Assembly (NCBI GenBank): GCA_016713175.1
Contig: JADJPQ010000001.1
Coordinates: 1,173,638-1,237,637 of the forward strand
DNA: 64,000 nucleotides
Reading direction: 5' to 3'
Source: Planctomycetota bacterium
GTDB taxonomy: Bacteria > Planctomycetota > UBA1135 > UBA2386
Made by a program: the position numbers and the translations under genes. Of this stretch, positions 8,792 to 18,043 are shown in pieces (the stretch's first letter is position 1; every line of letters begins with the position of its first letter). The notes below the pieces were generated by a model. It was not told where the DNA came from. It searched no databases and worked only from the letters and a program-made list of their open reading frames with translations.

Positions 8792-8797
8792 AGCGTA
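8792..8797 (-). promoter_or_regulatory. Candidate -10 box (TACGCT) of ilvE
   Basis: On the minus strand TACGCT lies exactly 10 bases before the ATG at 8781. This spacing would place the transcript start within a few bases of the start codon. No convincing -35 box is seen at the usual distance. The same hexamer type recurs before other genes of this window. Confidence 0.3.
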
Positions 8798-9039
8798 CGG
8801 CGCCGATCGGTGCCGGGCATCCGCCAAATGGCGTGTCGGTCGTGCCTGAAGTCGCGGCGCCGGGCTTGGGCAGCCCGCTGGTCGGTGCCGGCGACGGCGG
8901 CGCGGCCATCGTCTGCCACCTGCGAAGCCGGCTTCGGGTGGCCGTCGCTGCGCGCAGGAGCACTGTGTGTCGATCCTGGATCCCGAAGTCGGCCGGTGAT
9001 CGTGCTGCGCCGGGAACCGCCCGCCTCGCCACACCCGCG

Positions 9040-10089
9040 TCACTGCTGCTGCAATTCGACCATCGCCTTGCCCATCGCTTCGCCGATGTTCATGTAGGTC
9101 TCGGCGTTGCCGCCGTAGTGGTCGTTCGAGGCGCCGCCCTTGGACAGCGGGTGGCTGTAGACCGTGGCGACGTTGCCGGCGAACCGAGGGTACTTCCCGG
9201 ACTTCCCATCGACCGCGAGCATCGCCTCGAGGATCAGGCCATCGTTGCTCGCGGCACCTTTCGCCGTCTGGCCCAGCGTTGCCAGCACGAACTTCGCCTT
9301 CGGGGCGTCGAAGTCCTTGCGCAGTTGCTCGATCAGGCGGACGAGGTTCGCCTCGTACTTGTGGGCGTGCGCGTCCTGGTAGCGATCCTTGTCGCCCTGC
9401 CACCAGAAGAAGCCGGCGATCTCGTAGCGGTTCGCGCCGGGGTAGTACTCGCCGAGCTTCTCCAGCACCAGTTTGCAGCGGGCGATGTCGCCGTCGTACT
9501 GCATGCCGGCGTACCACTGGATCGGTTTGGGTTCGGTCCCCTTGTCCCAGCAGTCCGGCGAGTCCTTGTACCCCGCGTAGATCTTGCCGTCGTACTCATG
9601 GCGCTCGGAGCCCGGCGGCAGGAGGTCCCAGCCAAGCGAACGGTTGCCGATGCAGCTCTTCAGCAGCAGTACCGGCTTGTCGATGGCATGCCCCAGGCGG
9701 TGGCCGATGCCGACCTCGGGTCCGATCTTGCCATCGTTGACGGTGAGGAACTCGTTCTGGTGGACTTTCATCGGGCCCGTGCCGCTGCCCATGACGCGTA
9801 CGTTGCGGACGTCCTGGCGTTCGGTCCACTTGCCATCGTCGTCGACGAGCCAGGGGTAGAGCCCCTTCGCCTTCACCGCGACCTCGAGCGAGCCCTGGCC
9901 GCCCTGGACCTTGCCGAAGCCCAGCATGTTGGACTGGCCCAGCAGGATGTAGACCTGCACCGGTTCGCTGAGGTTCGCGGGTTTGCCGTCGGGGTCGGGC
10001 AAGGAGTCCTGGGCGAAGGCTTGTGGCGCAGCCGAGGCCAACACGAGAGCAACCAGCAGGGGATGGCGCGCGGGGTTCGTGGATCTCAT
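9040..10089 (-). CDS. Secreted sialate O-acetylesterase-like SGNH hydrolase
   Basis: A 349-residue exported protein; the signal peptide ends near QAFAQ after the ATG at 10089. Residues shortly after it, VQVYILLGQSNMLGFG, carry the GQSNM block of the sialate O-acetylesterase/carbohydrate esterase 6 family, with the nucleophile Ser. Other family features are GPEVGIGHRLG, LLLKSCIGNRSLGWD and GFFWWQGDKD. A C-terminal NDHYGGNAETYMNIGEAMG probably supplies the catalytic Asp/His. The expected reaction is removal of acyl groups from sugars, and the likely location is the periplasm or cell surface. The gene stands alone between the aminotransferase and the HU gene. Earlier in-frame codons run into antisense sequence, so the ATG before the signal peptide is chosen. 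Confidence 0.85.
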   Translation of the reverse strand: MRSTNPARHPLLVALVLASAAPQAFAQDSLPDPDGKPANLSEPVQVYILLGQSNMLGFGKVQGGQGSLEVAVKAKGLYPWLVDDDGKWTERQDVRNVRVMGSGTGPMKVHQNEFLTVNDGKIGPEVGIGHRLGHAIDKPVLLLKSCIGNRSLGWDLLPPGSERHEYDGKIYAGYKDSPDCWDKGTEPKPIQWYAGMQYDGDIARCKLVLEKLGEYYPGANRYEIAGFFWWQGDKDRYQDAHAHKYEANLVRLIEQLRKDFDAPKAKFVLATLGQTAKGAASNDGLILEAMLAVDGKSGKYPRFAGNVATVYSHPLSKGGASNDHYGGNAETYMNIGEAMGKAMVELQQQ

Positions 10090-10285
10090 GGCGATGGCGT
10101 CTGGCCGCGCATGGCGGCATGGAACGACGATTGTGCCGAGCCCGCGGGTTCGAAGCACTCTCCGGAGGCGGACCGCGCGCCTGACGGCTGCCGGCTCGGA
10201 GTTCCGATGTCGGCCAGGCCGCGTCGGCGAGGTCAGATTGCTGCGGCGTGCAAAGCCCATGGAAGATTCCCGTCGGTTGGCCCGC

Positions 10286-10291
10286 TACGCT
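10286..10291 (+). promoter_or_regulatory. Candidate -10 box (GCTACGCT context) of the HU gene
   Basis: TACGCT preceded by GC lies 85 bases upstream of the GTG start of the HU gene. It is one of several copies of this hexamer found before genes of the window. A matching -35 element is not evident. Confidence 0.25.
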
Positions 10292-10376
10292 GCCGCCCTG
10301 GACGCCTTGTCGGGTCCGAGCTTCGGCCCGGGGTCGTCCGCATGTCTCCAACAACGGTCAGAGGAGCGATTTCCCA

Positions 10377-10748
10377 GTGGCACAGAACTCCAAGAAGGCG
10401 AACAAGTCCGATTCGGCGACGGCCGCCGGCAAGCCGATCAAGCAGGTGTTGAGCAAGTCGGCGCTGACGACGCACCTTGCCAGCGTGAGCGGCGTCGCCA
10501 AGAAGGACGTCAAGGCAGTCATGTCGGCGCTCGAAGGCGCGATCCACGCCTCGATCAACAAGAAGGGTGCTGGCAAGTTCGTGCTTCCCGGCGTGCTGAA
10601 GGTCATGGTCGTGAACGTGCCGGCCAAGCCCAAGCGCAAGGGCATCAACCCATTCACCGGGCTGGAGACGGTGTTCGCCGCCAAGCCTGCGACCGTGAAG
10701 GTCAAGGTGCGGCCGATGAAGAAGCTGAAGGACGCCGCGACCAGCTGA
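10377..10748 (+). CDS. HU-family DNA-binding protein with basic N-terminal extension
   Basis: The 123-residue protein begins at GTG 10377 with GAGGAG at 10361-10366 as ribosome site, 10 bases away. The HU/IHF fold is recognisable as QVLSKSALTTHLA, KKDVKAVMSALEGAIHASI, a glycine-rich turn (KKGAGKFVLPGVLKV) and the arm region KGINPFTGLETVFAAKPAT, ending with KVKVRPMKKLKDA. Compared with the 90-residue canonical HU there is a Lys/Ser/Ala-rich extension of about 25 residues before the first helix. The role is compaction and bending of the chromosome. An upstream in-frame GTG at 10248 would add unlikely sequence and is rejected. Confidence 0.9.
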   Translation: MAQNSKKANKSDSATAAGKPIKQVLSKSALTTHLASVSGVAKKDVKAVMSALEGAIHASINKKGAGKFVLPGVLKVMVVNVPAKPKRKGINPFTGLETVFAAKPATVKVKVRPMKKLKDAATS

Positions 10749-10817
10749 CCGGAGCCCGCACGGGCGGCGCTGCACACCCGTCATCGCCGCCGCGTCGCTG
10801 CTGACCGCCGCCAGTTC

Positions 10818-11174
10818 TTGGGCGATCGCGACAAGATGCGTGCGCGCGCCGGCATGCCCGGCGTCCGTCGCGTCGCGAGCTTCCACGGCAACCTGACGAC
10901 GCCGCTGCCCGCGAAGGCCGGCGAGGTGCGGGCGCGCGAGATGGTGTTCCACGGTGCCGAGGACCAGCGGGTTGGCAGCGTGCCCGACTTCCAGCAGGAG
11001 ATGCGCACGGCCGGCGTCGACTGGCAGTTCGTGACGCACGGCGGCGCGGTGCCCAGCTTCACCGTGAAGGCGGCCGGGAACGACAAGAGCAGCGGCATGG
11101 GCTACGACGAGAAGGCGGGTCTGCGGTCCTGGGCGATGCTCGGGTCGTTCGCCGCGGCGTGTCTGGTGGACTGA
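10818..11174 (+). pseudogene. Remnant of a dienelactone hydrolase-family gene (C-terminal half)
   Basis: The open frame encodes VASFHGNLTTPLPAKAG, MVFHGAEDQRVG, FQQEMRTAGVDWQFVTHGGAV, AAGNDKSSGMGYDEKAGLRSW and a short tail. This is the order and spacing of the C-terminal half of dienelactone hydrolase-type alpha/beta enzymes. The N-terminal half with the nucleophile elbow is absent; the region between the HU stop and 10818 shows no matching sequence. In addition the position where the family has the catalytic His (GGAVHxF) reads GGAVPSF. Truncation plus loss of that His indicates a decayed gene. Expression as a small protein cannot be excluded. Confidence 0.7.
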
Positions 11175-11234
11175 GTCGGCGCCGGCTGCTGTCGACTGGG
11201 CCAGGCTCGGGATCGCCGTTGCGCATCCGGTCGT

Positions 11235-12002
11235 TCACGACCTGGCGGCGAGGTGCGCGAGATACCGCTCGACGCGCTGGCGGGTTTCCGGTGCCCGCCA
11301 GATCGCGCGCACCCGCTGGTCGTGGACAGCGCGGGCGGGATCGCGCAGGATCGGCTCGCGCAGCTGTTCGCGTTGCAGGGCGAACGCGGGGCCGCCGTTT
11401 CCGGCGAGACGGCGAGCCAGCGCGATTGCTTGCGGCAGCAGCTGGGCCGCCGGCACGAGGGCATGCACGAGGTTGCGGGCGTGAGCGGCGGCGGCGGGAA
11501 ATGTCTCGCCGAGCGCGACGAGCTCGGCCAGCTGGTGCGCGGGGGTCGTGTGGCGCACGAGTTCGAGGGCCAGCCACGGGAAGGGCACGCCCGCGGCCAG
11601 TTCGGGTACGCCGACCTTGCCCTGGCCCTCGGCCATCACGCGTAGATCGCAGGCGCAGGCGAGCACATGGCCCCCGGCGAGCGCGTGGCCGTTCACCGCT
11701 GCGACCGTCGGCAGACGGCAGCGGAAGACCTGCACGAACATCACGTCGATTGCGGTGAGGAGCGCGTCGGCGTAATCGGCGCCTTCCCGCACATAGCGCA
11801 CGAGATCGACGCCGGCCGAGAACGCGCGGCCCTGACCGGTGATCACGAGGGCATCGGCGGTGGTCGAGGACTCGGCCGCCGCGACCGCGGCCGTCAGCGC
11901 CGCGGCCAGTTCGACGTCGAGGGCGTTGACCTTGCCGTGCTGCAGCCGGACGACCGCGATGCGGTCGTGCTGTTCGACGGCGACGGGCGCGGTCGGGACC
12001 AT
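11235..12002 (-). CDS. Enoyl-CoA hydratase/isomerase (crotonase) family protein
   Basis: A 255-residue crotonase-fold protein with normal length and ATG start at 12002. Oxyanion-hole segments are visible as ALVITGQGRAFSAGVDL and AAVNGHALAGGHVLACACDLRV. The acidic residue of VGVPELAAGVPFP is at a position used for catalysis in the family, and the C-terminal helices follow (ALARRLAGNGGPAF). It should act on acyl-CoA thioesters in the cytoplasm, in fatty-acid or related CoA metabolism. The exact reaction (hydratase, isomerase or hydrolase) cannot be told from the sequence. It has no operon partner: the gene upstream diverges and the one downstream on the plus strand is a remnant. Confidence 0.88.
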   Translation of the reverse strand: MVPTAPVAVEQHDRIAVVRLQHGKVNALDVELAAALTAAVAAAESSTTADALVITGQGRAFSAGVDLVRYVREGADYADALLTAIDVMFVQVFRCRLPTVAAVNGHALAGGHVLACACDLRVMAEGQGKVGVPELAAGVPFPWLALELVRHTTPAHQLAELVALGETFPAAAAHARNLVHALVPAAQLLPQAIALARRLAGNGGPAFALQREQLREPILRDPARAVHDQRVRAIWRAPETRQRVERYLAHLAARS

Positions 12003-12163
12003 GGCCAGATCTCAGGCGATGCCGCAGCGGAAAGCAATCGTGCGGGCACGCCGGCGCCGGCGATCGATGCCAGCGGCCGCAGCGCTCGCAAGCGGCCGCG
12101 TTCGCGAACGAACGCCGACATTTCGGCCACCACACGCGAGTTTGGCGGACACCAGCGGGCCGA

Positions 12164-13414
12164 ATGGCAACCTCATCGACTCTGCTGCGCCTTGCGGCGC
12201 TGTCCCCGTTCCTGCTGCCGATCGCACATGCCCAGATCTGGGGCTCCACCCGCGTCGCGCTGTCGCTCGACGGCGCCAGCCGTTCGATCGACCAGCCCGG
12301 CTCGGCGCCATCGACGCTGCCGATCTCGTCTGGCGTGTTGCTGACGCCATACAATGCCAGCCTGCCGGCCAACTGGTTCGGTCAATGCCTCGTCGGCCGC
12401 AATCAGCTGCCGATCGTCAAGGGGCCGCTGCCCGGCGGTCCGCCCAACCTCAGTCAGCCGTCCTGGTCGCCGCGGGTCGAGCTGGATGACATGTCGTACA
12501 TCGTCAAGGTCACGTGGGAACGGCAGCATCTGACCACGGGAGCGGCGACCTGGTGCTTCTCGGTGGACGCGGCGAGTCTGGGCGAGCCCATCGGGGCATT
12601 GCCGCGGGAGGCGCGGGCGGGCGAGGCTGCGGCGGACATCTTCATCACGCCGACGCTGTCCCTGCCACAGTTGCCGGGCGCGCCGGTGCTGGGCAATGCC
12701 CTCGATGTCGACGGCGACGGCAATGTCGGCGCGACGGCGTTTCCGGGCTTCGGACTGATCGAGCAGCGGCAACCGGGCGATGACCTCGATGGCATCGCGT
12801 TCCACCCGGCAAGTCCGAGTTCCCCGAACGTGCAAGCGCTGACGTTCTTCACGCTCGATCAGGCCAGTGCCGCCACCTATGGCTATGGTGGCGCGCACGT
12901 CTTCTGGCACCTGCCGACAGCGGCGAACAATGGCACCAATCCGCCGTTCCCGGCGGGAACGCGAGTCTACATGTTCCCGTGGCAGCTCGGTCTGAACGAT
13001 GGCCGCGACGACGTCGACGCGCTGGTCGTGTTCGAGAACGTGGTGACCGGCTACCAGGCGGCGGCCGGCACGCTGCCGTGGCCATCGTACACCATTCCGT
13101 CGAACATCCCGACCGAGAACAACATCTTCGCGCTGCTGTGGCCGTTGTCCGGGCCCTATGCGTTCCCATATGCGATGGATCAGGTCTTCTTCTCGGTGAC
13201 GCGCGACTCGCAGATCGTCGGCTCGCTCGATGCCCAGGGCATTCCGATCATGCCCGGCGACATCCTGATGCCGCCCACCAATCCATCGCCGACGACGACG
13301 GTGCCGCCGAGGATCGTCCTGGCCGCGGAGGTGCTGGGCCTGCGCACGGATCGCTCGTTCCCGTTCGATCTCGCCAAGATGGACGATCTGGACGCGCTCG
13401 AGATCTGGCAGTGA
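12164..13414 (+). CDS. Secreted protein of unknown function (416 aa)
   Basis: The ATG at 12164 begins a signal peptide ending near IAHAQ. The mature protein is rich in Pro, Gly, Ser and aromatic residues, with short loops such as DVDGDGNVGATAFPGFG (a possible calcium loop) and the C-terminal phrase MDDLDALEIWQ. Repeated short hydrophobic strands suggest a beta-rich extracellular fold. No lipobox, transmembrane segment or catalytic motif is apparent. The gene diverges from the enoyl-CoA hydratase gene, with 161 bases between the two start codons. I do not recognise the family; proteins of this style are frequent in planctomycete secretomes. Confidence 0.8.
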   Translation: MATSSTLLRLAALSPFLLPIAHAQIWGSTRVALSLDGASRSIDQPGSAPSTLPISSGVLLTPYNASLPANWFGQCLVGRNQLPIVKGPLPGGPPNLSQPSWSPRVELDDMSYIVKVTWERQHLTTGAATWCFSVDAASLGEPIGALPREARAGEAAADIFITPTLSLPQLPGAPVLGNALDVDGDGNVGATAFPGFGLIEQRQPGDDLDGIAFHPASPSSPNVQALTFFTLDQASAATYGYGGAHVFWHLPTAANNGTNPPFPAGTRVYMFPWQLGLNDGRDDVDALVVFENVVTGYQAAAGTLPWPSYTIPSNIPTENNIFALLWPLSGPYAFPYAMDQVFFSVTRDSQIVGSLDAQGIPIMPGDILMPPTNPSPTTTVPPRIVLAAEVLGLRTDRSFPFDLAKMDDLDALEIWQ

Positions 13415-13521
13415 GCGGCCTGGCCGCCGCAGCGGGCGCGCGGCGGACGATCGTCGCATGGACTCGATCGAACTCGCCCAGATCGACGTCAACGCGAGGG
13501 CTGCGCCCGATCACCGACTGG

Positions 13522-14931
13522 TCATCGCGCTGGCAGTTGCGTCAGTTCGGGCGCCAGCGGTCCGGGTTCCGGCACGTGCTGCAGCGCGGCCGCGAGCAGC
13601 GCCGGAGCGGTGATCACGGCGGCCTGCGGCAGCAGTTCGAGCACTGCGGCACCCAGCTTGACGTGGTGGACGTCGGTCGCGGCGGCCGCGACGTGCGTGC
13701 GCAACTGCCTGGAGAACTCGACGCGTTGCGCGGCGGTCAAGGCGAACACCCGCACCGTCCGATCACGGGGTGAACCAGCCGTCGTGTCGAGGCATCGCTC
13801 GAGCCACGTCGCACCAGATGGCATGGCGATGTCGCCGACCGCGACGGTATCCAGCGGTGGCGGGTTGCCACGGCGGCGGAACAGCACCTGCCAGGCCGAT
13901 GCCTGCACCAGCGGCAACGCCTGTTCGGCGGGCGTGCCGCCGCGCCGCGCAAGACGCAGCATCGCCTCGGCCGACGTCACCGCGTGCAGCGCCGCGTCGC
14001 CGCCGTCGTGCACGCTGGTTTCGGCAGCGGTCAGCAGCACGCAGTCCCACAGCGCCGCCGGGGTGATACCGCGCCGCCACGAGCGGGCCGCCTGGCGCAT
14101 CGCGTTGGCGGGGTCGTTGCCGCGCAGCGCCGCCAGCATGTCGGCGCGCGCCGTGGCGTCGGCGATGGCCACGCCGCCGGCCGGCAGGTCGGCAACGGCC
14201 TCGCGCGCGGCCGCGAACGTCACTCCACGTTCGGAGCGCCCGTGGATCATGAAGCTGCGCACCAGCGAACGCAGCATCACCACCTGTTGCGCGGGCGGCA
14301 GCCGCGGCAGCAGTTCGGCGAGCAGGGCGGTGTAGATCGCCTTGTGCCCGAGGTTCTGGTGGCAGCGCAACCCGTACTCGCGCAGCACGTCGAAGCATGC
14401 CGCCGGTGTCGTCGCCGCGGCGAACGTGGCGACGGCCTGTTCGGCGGCATCGGTCTGCCAGTCATCGAGCGCGGCGCGCAACGCGGTCGCCGCCGCATTG
14501 GCGTTCGCCTGGCCGGGAGCCAGAGCAGGTTGTCGCCAGCCGCCGTCGCGATACAGCCGATCGACCAGCCACAGCACGCGGCGGTCCGCGACCGCCGGTT
14601 CGACGTCGGGCAGCAGCTGACGGACGGCGTGTGTCGCCAGGGCGATGTGGTTGAAGGCCGGAACGTCGCTGCGGATGCGCATCGCCGCGGCGACCGCGAC
14701 CGCGTCGAGTGCGATGTCGTGACACGGCGCCGCGCGCAGCTCGATCGCGACGCGATGCAGCGCGGTGTCCCGATCACCTGCGGTCAGCACTTCGATCAGC
14801 TCGGTCAGCAGTTCGCGCGGCTGATCCGCACCGGCCGTGACGATGGGGCAGCACACCGTCCCGGCGGCGAGACGGGCGCAGTCGCCGAGGAACTGGCGTC
14901 GATCGAGTGGTTCTGGCGGGCGATTGCTCAT
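13522..14931 (-). CDS. Tat-exported alpha-helical protein of unknown function (469 aa)
   Basis: The N-terminus has a twin-arginine motif (DRRQFLGDCARLAAG) followed by a hydrophobic stretch, so export in folded form through the Tat system is expected. The rest is almost wholly alpha-helical and alanine-rich, with several His and Cys residues near helices (AFNHIALATHAVRQLL, EYGLRCHQNLGHKAIY, SFMIHGRSERG, DVHHVKLGAAVLELL). This pattern would suit a cofactor- or metal-binding helical protein, but no family is recognised with confidence. It converges with the preceding plus-strand gene, leaving 107 bases between their stops. Confidence 0.8.
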   Translation of the reverse strand: MSNRPPEPLDRRQFLGDCARLAAGTVCCPIVTAGADQPRELLTELIEVLTAGDRDTALHRVAIELRAAPCHDIALDAVAVAAAMRIRSDVPAFNHIALATHAVRQLLPDVEPAVADRRVLWLVDRLYRDGGWRQPALAPGQANANAAATALRAALDDWQTDAAEQAVATFAAATTPAACFDVLREYGLRCHQNLGHKAIYTALLAELLPRLPPAQQVVMLRSLVRSFMIHGRSERGVTFAAAREAVADLPAGGVAIADATARADMLAALRGNDPANAMRQAARSWRRGITPAALWDCVLLTAAETSVHDGGDAALHAVTSAEAMLRLARRGGTPAEQALPLVQASAWQVLFRRRGNPPPLDTVAVGDIAMPSGATWLERCLDTTAGSPRDRTVRVFALTAAQRVEFSRQLRTHVAAAATDVHHVKLGAAVLELLPQAAVITAPALLAAALQHVPEPGPLAPELTQLPAR

Positions 14932-15083
14932 GCTGTCCTCGTCGAGGATCCCGCGCCGGAGGCAGGGACGTGGACTGTCTGGATCGGCTGCATGACGGTG
15001 GCGATTACGTCGGCGTTCACGCTGCCGCTGGGGTAGTGACCGGAATTCCCGACACCGGAATCCGCAGCAGCCTCGGGCTGGTC

Positions 15084-15549
15084 ATGGCGTCGTTCCCGAC
15101 GACCCGGTTCCTTGCGGGCTTGCGGCCGCCCATGTTCGCCTCGACCCTCGCCCTGTTGGTGCTGCCGTCCGCCTGCCATTCGCCGCTCAGGGTTCCTGAA
15201 TTTGCACCGTCACCATTCGGGCCCGAGTACCCCAGGCTCTACGGATGGACGACGGGCCGATGGTTGGAGTCCGACGGCTGCGATCAGGCGCTGCCATGGA
15301 AGTCGCCGACCGAAGAGCTGGTGTTCTCGGCATTCGCCGACCTGGCGTCGCGCGACCGGCGCCGCAATGAGCCTCGATGCGGCATCCTGAGCTTCGACCC
15401 CGGGCGTGGGGCCGCATCGCCTCGGCCCGGTGCCGTGGACCGGTGACGATGCTTCCCGACTCGGGAAGCCGGCCAAGCCCGCTGGCTCGGGATTGCCGGA
15501 GCCCTGCCAGCGCCATACAGTTCCGTCGCCGCCAGGCACTTCGATCTAG
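15084..15549 (+). pseudogene. Possible small lipoprotein gene with a frameshift near 15400
   Basis: From the ATG at 15084 (or 15132) the frame encodes a hydrophobic leader and a lipobox-like LPSAC. Readable sequence follows (RLYGWTTGRW, DQALPWKSPTEELVFSAFADL) as far as CGILSFDPG. The frame then closes at 15446 with an unlikely tail. In another frame, from about 15405 to the TAG at 15547-15549, GPHRLGPVPWTGDDASRLG and further proline-rich sequence look like a natural continuation. A single-base shift around 15400 would join the parts into one protein of about 150 residues. The rest of the 14932-15704 gap shows nothing I can name. This could also be chance coding potential in GC-rich DNA. Confidence 0.35.
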
Positions 15550-15704
15550 ACGGCAGTTTCCGCCCTCGTCCAAGGCGTCGCCAGCGGGTTTCGACCGCGG
15601 ATAGGGTCTTGTAACCCGTCCCAGGGGTGGGTCTGGTGTCAGCGGCCGTTCCCCAGATCCGAAGTCTGCGCAACGCATCGCCGTCCAGCGACGTTGCAAC
15701 CCAC

Positions 15705-18023
15705 ATGAATCGCACGCATCCCGGGGTCATCGACCCGACCGACACCTTGCTGGTGAACCTCCCTCACCGTGGCAAGTTCGCGGCGCTGGGTGACGTGCTG
15801 TTGGTGGAGCCGATCGGCGTCGGGGGCATGGGGCGGGTCTACCTCGGCTTCGATCACCGCCTCGAGCGCTGGGTTGCCGTGAAACTCCGGCGCCCCGAAG
15901 ACGAACGCGACGCCGAGCGGTTCCGCCAGGAAGGCGTCGCGCTGGCTGGGATCGCCTCCGAACACCTCGTCCAGGTCCATGCCCACGGCGAAGCCGGCGA
16001 CGTGCATTACCTGGTGATGGAACTCGTCAACGGCGAGGATCTCACCCACCGCGTCGCGCGGCTCGGCGGCCGCCTCGATCTCGGTCAAGCCCTGGCCATT
16101 CTGCTCGCCGCCACCAGCGGCGTCGTGGAAGCGCACCGCAGCCACATCTGGCACCGCGACCTCAAGCCAGGCAACATCCTGATCGCGGCGTCGGGTGCCG
16201 TCAAGGTCGCCGACCTGGGCATCGCCAAGGTCACGCGCCCGGGCGCCATCGGCCTCACCCTCGAGGACACCGTGATGGGGACGGTCGGCTACATGGCGCC
16301 GGAGTTGTTCCGCGGTGCCCAACACGCCGGGCCGGCCTCGGATGTGTTCGCCCTCGGCGCCACGCTGGCCTACCTGTTGGTCGGCAGGAGCGTGATCGCG
16401 CCGGCGCAGCGTGGTGACGTTCGCGAGGCGATCGCGCGGGCGAACGCGTTCCCCGACCTCGCGGAGTTCGGCGTGCAACTGCCGCCTGCGATCGCCGCGA
16501 CGCTCGCGAAGGCAACCGCCCCGGAGCCGGACGACCGCTTCGGCGATGCCGAGGAACTGCTCCTTCACCTGCGCGAGGCGACCGCGGGCATCACGTTGCG
16601 CACTCTGGCCGACGCCAACGCTGAACGGTACCGCCCGGCGCACTTCTCGATGCTGCGGATGCAGGTCGACGCCGGCCTCGAGCAGCCGGAGCGGCAGCCA
16701 TCGGGGCTGATCGATCGCCGGACGTCGCCGACCGACGAAGTCCAGGACCGAGTCGTGCCGGCCCCGCCAGGCCCGAAGCATCTGGTGGCCAAGGCCGTTG
16801 CGGCAACCGTCGTGGTGGGGGCGGCGGCCGCCGTCCTGCTGCTGAACCGCGGCCCGACGACGGGCCGGATCACCCCGTCCAATCCTCCCGTCGAACCGCC
16901 GGTCGCCGCAGCGGGCGCCGCTGGATCAGGCCCCTCCGGGAGGTTGCCCGTCGCGGCGCCGGTCGATGCCGTCACCCCCCCGTCAGAAAAGCAGGATCCG
17001 GCACCTACGATCGATATCGGCGCCCCGAAGACCCTGCGCATCGACGCCGGAACCGGCCAGGAACTGAGCGTCGATGTGCTGCCGAGGACGGCGTCCGTGT
17101 TGGCGCAGGTGTCCGATGGCGAGCTTCACCTCCAAGTGCGCCAGGTCGCCGAAGTCTCGGCGCGCTACGAACTGGTCGCCAAGCCGAGCAAGAAGGACGT
17201 CACCGCGACGGTGGTCTGGACGGCCACGCTCGGCACTGCCAGATCCGAGTCGCGTACCGAAGTGCAGATCCGCGGCATCGACCATCCACCAACCGTCACG
17301 GCCCTGGCCGTCGTCTGCGGTGAGGTGCCGGCCGTCGAAGTTCGCGCCGGCAGCACCCTGCGCGCGCGGGCCCGCATTGCCGATCCGGACGACGCCCCGG
17401 AACTGGTCGTGTGCCGCTGCCTGCTCGACGGCGAGGTCGTGCAGGCCACGCCCGCTGCGTCGGACGGCTCGGTCGAGTTCGTCGTGCCATTGCCGACCTC
17501 CGGCGTCGGTGCCCGCACGGTCACCATCGCCGTCGGCGAGGGTCGCGCCGATCAACACGTCGAGAAGACCATCCGGGTGCTGCCTGCCGTCGCCCCGGAC
17601 AGCATTGCGTTCGCGATCGACTCGACGCACCTCGAGGCCACCCAGCACCTGCCGGCGCTGCGCACGTTCTTCCTCCAGCACTTTCGCGCCCTCGGCCTGA
17701 CGTTGGTCGACGATCCCGCGACCGCTGCCTACACGCTCGAACTGTTCGTCGGTCCTGCCCCGGCGCGCCCTGAGGTCGCCCACCCGTTCTTGCGGCTGCG
17801 CCGCAACGTGGACCAGGCCGAGATCGGGGTGCCCTACCAGGTGGGACTCACCGACGGCACCGAGGTCCCCGACCCTGCGGCTCGTCTGCGCGCCGCGTGG
17901 CAGAAACTGATCGAGCGCATCCGGCACGAGGACAAGCCAGGGCGAACCTGGTCCGAGCTGATCCCCGCGATCCGCGACAGCATCACCCGCGACATCGCCC
18001 GTTCCGGCACTCACTCCCGCTGA
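15705..18023 (+). CDS. Membrane-anchored Ser/Thr protein kinase with extracytoplasmic C-terminal domain
   Basis: The 772-residue protein has a kinase domain at about 28-300, with GVGGMGRVYLG at 38-48, VAVK lysine at 60, HRDLKPGN from 150, DLG (instead of DFG) at 170-172 and an APE-type motif in YMAPELF. A single transmembrane helix lies at about 364-382, preceded by a Pro-rich linker. The outside part contains an Ig-like beta region (about 440-620). The last 140 residues form an alpha/beta module beginning at DSIAFAIDSTHLEA and ending in basic residues. Catalytic Lys, Asp and the magnesium Asp are present, so activity is likely despite the Phe-to-Leu change. The ATG at 15705 is the first that makes sense. 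A lipoprotein gene follows 20 bases after the stop, which suggests a signalling pair. Confidence 0.9.
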   Translation: MNRTHPGVIDPTDTLLVNLPHRGKFAALGDVLLVEPIGVGGMGRVYLGFDHRLERWVAVKLRRPEDERDAERFRQEGVALAGIASEHLVQVHAHGEAGDVHYLVMELVNGEDLTHRVARLGGRLDLGQALAILLAATSGVVEAHRSHIWHRDLKPGNILIAASGAVKVADLGIAKVTRPGAIGLTLEDTVMGTVGYMAPELFRGAQHAGPASDVFALGATLAYLLVGRSVIAPAQRGDVREAIARANAFPDLAEFGVQLPPAIAATLAKATAPEPDDRFGDAEELLLHLREATAGITLRTLADANAERYRPAHFSMLRMQVDAGLEQPERQPSGLIDRRTSPTDEVQDRVVPAPPGPKHLVAKAVAATVVVGAAAAVLLLNRGPTTGRITPSNPPVEPPVAAAGAAGSGPSGRLPVAAPVDAVTPPSEKQDPAPTIDIGAPKTLRIDAGTGQELSVDVLPRTASVLAQVSDGELHLQVRQVAEVSARYELVAKPSKKDVTATVVWTATLGTARSESRTEVQIRGIDHPPTVTALAVVCGEVPAVEVRAGSTLRARARIADPDDAPELVVCRCLLDGEVVQATPAASDGSVEFVVPLPTSGVGARTVTIAVGEGRADQHVEKTIRVLPAVAPDSIAFAIDSTHLEATQHLPALRTFFLQHFRALGLTLVDDPATAAYTLELFVGPAPARPEVAHPFLRLRRNVDQAEIGVPYQVGLTDGTEVPDPAARLRAAWQKLIERIRHEDKPGRTWSELIPAIRDSITRDIARSGTHSR

Positions 18024-18043
18024 CCCAACCAGATCCGAACAAC

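Noticed and set aside
10754..10765. Hairpin GCCCG-CA-CGGGC after the HU gene as a terminator
   Set aside because: The stem is only 5 base pairs with a 2-base loop and no T-rich tail, and similar hairpins are abundant in this GC-rich DNA.
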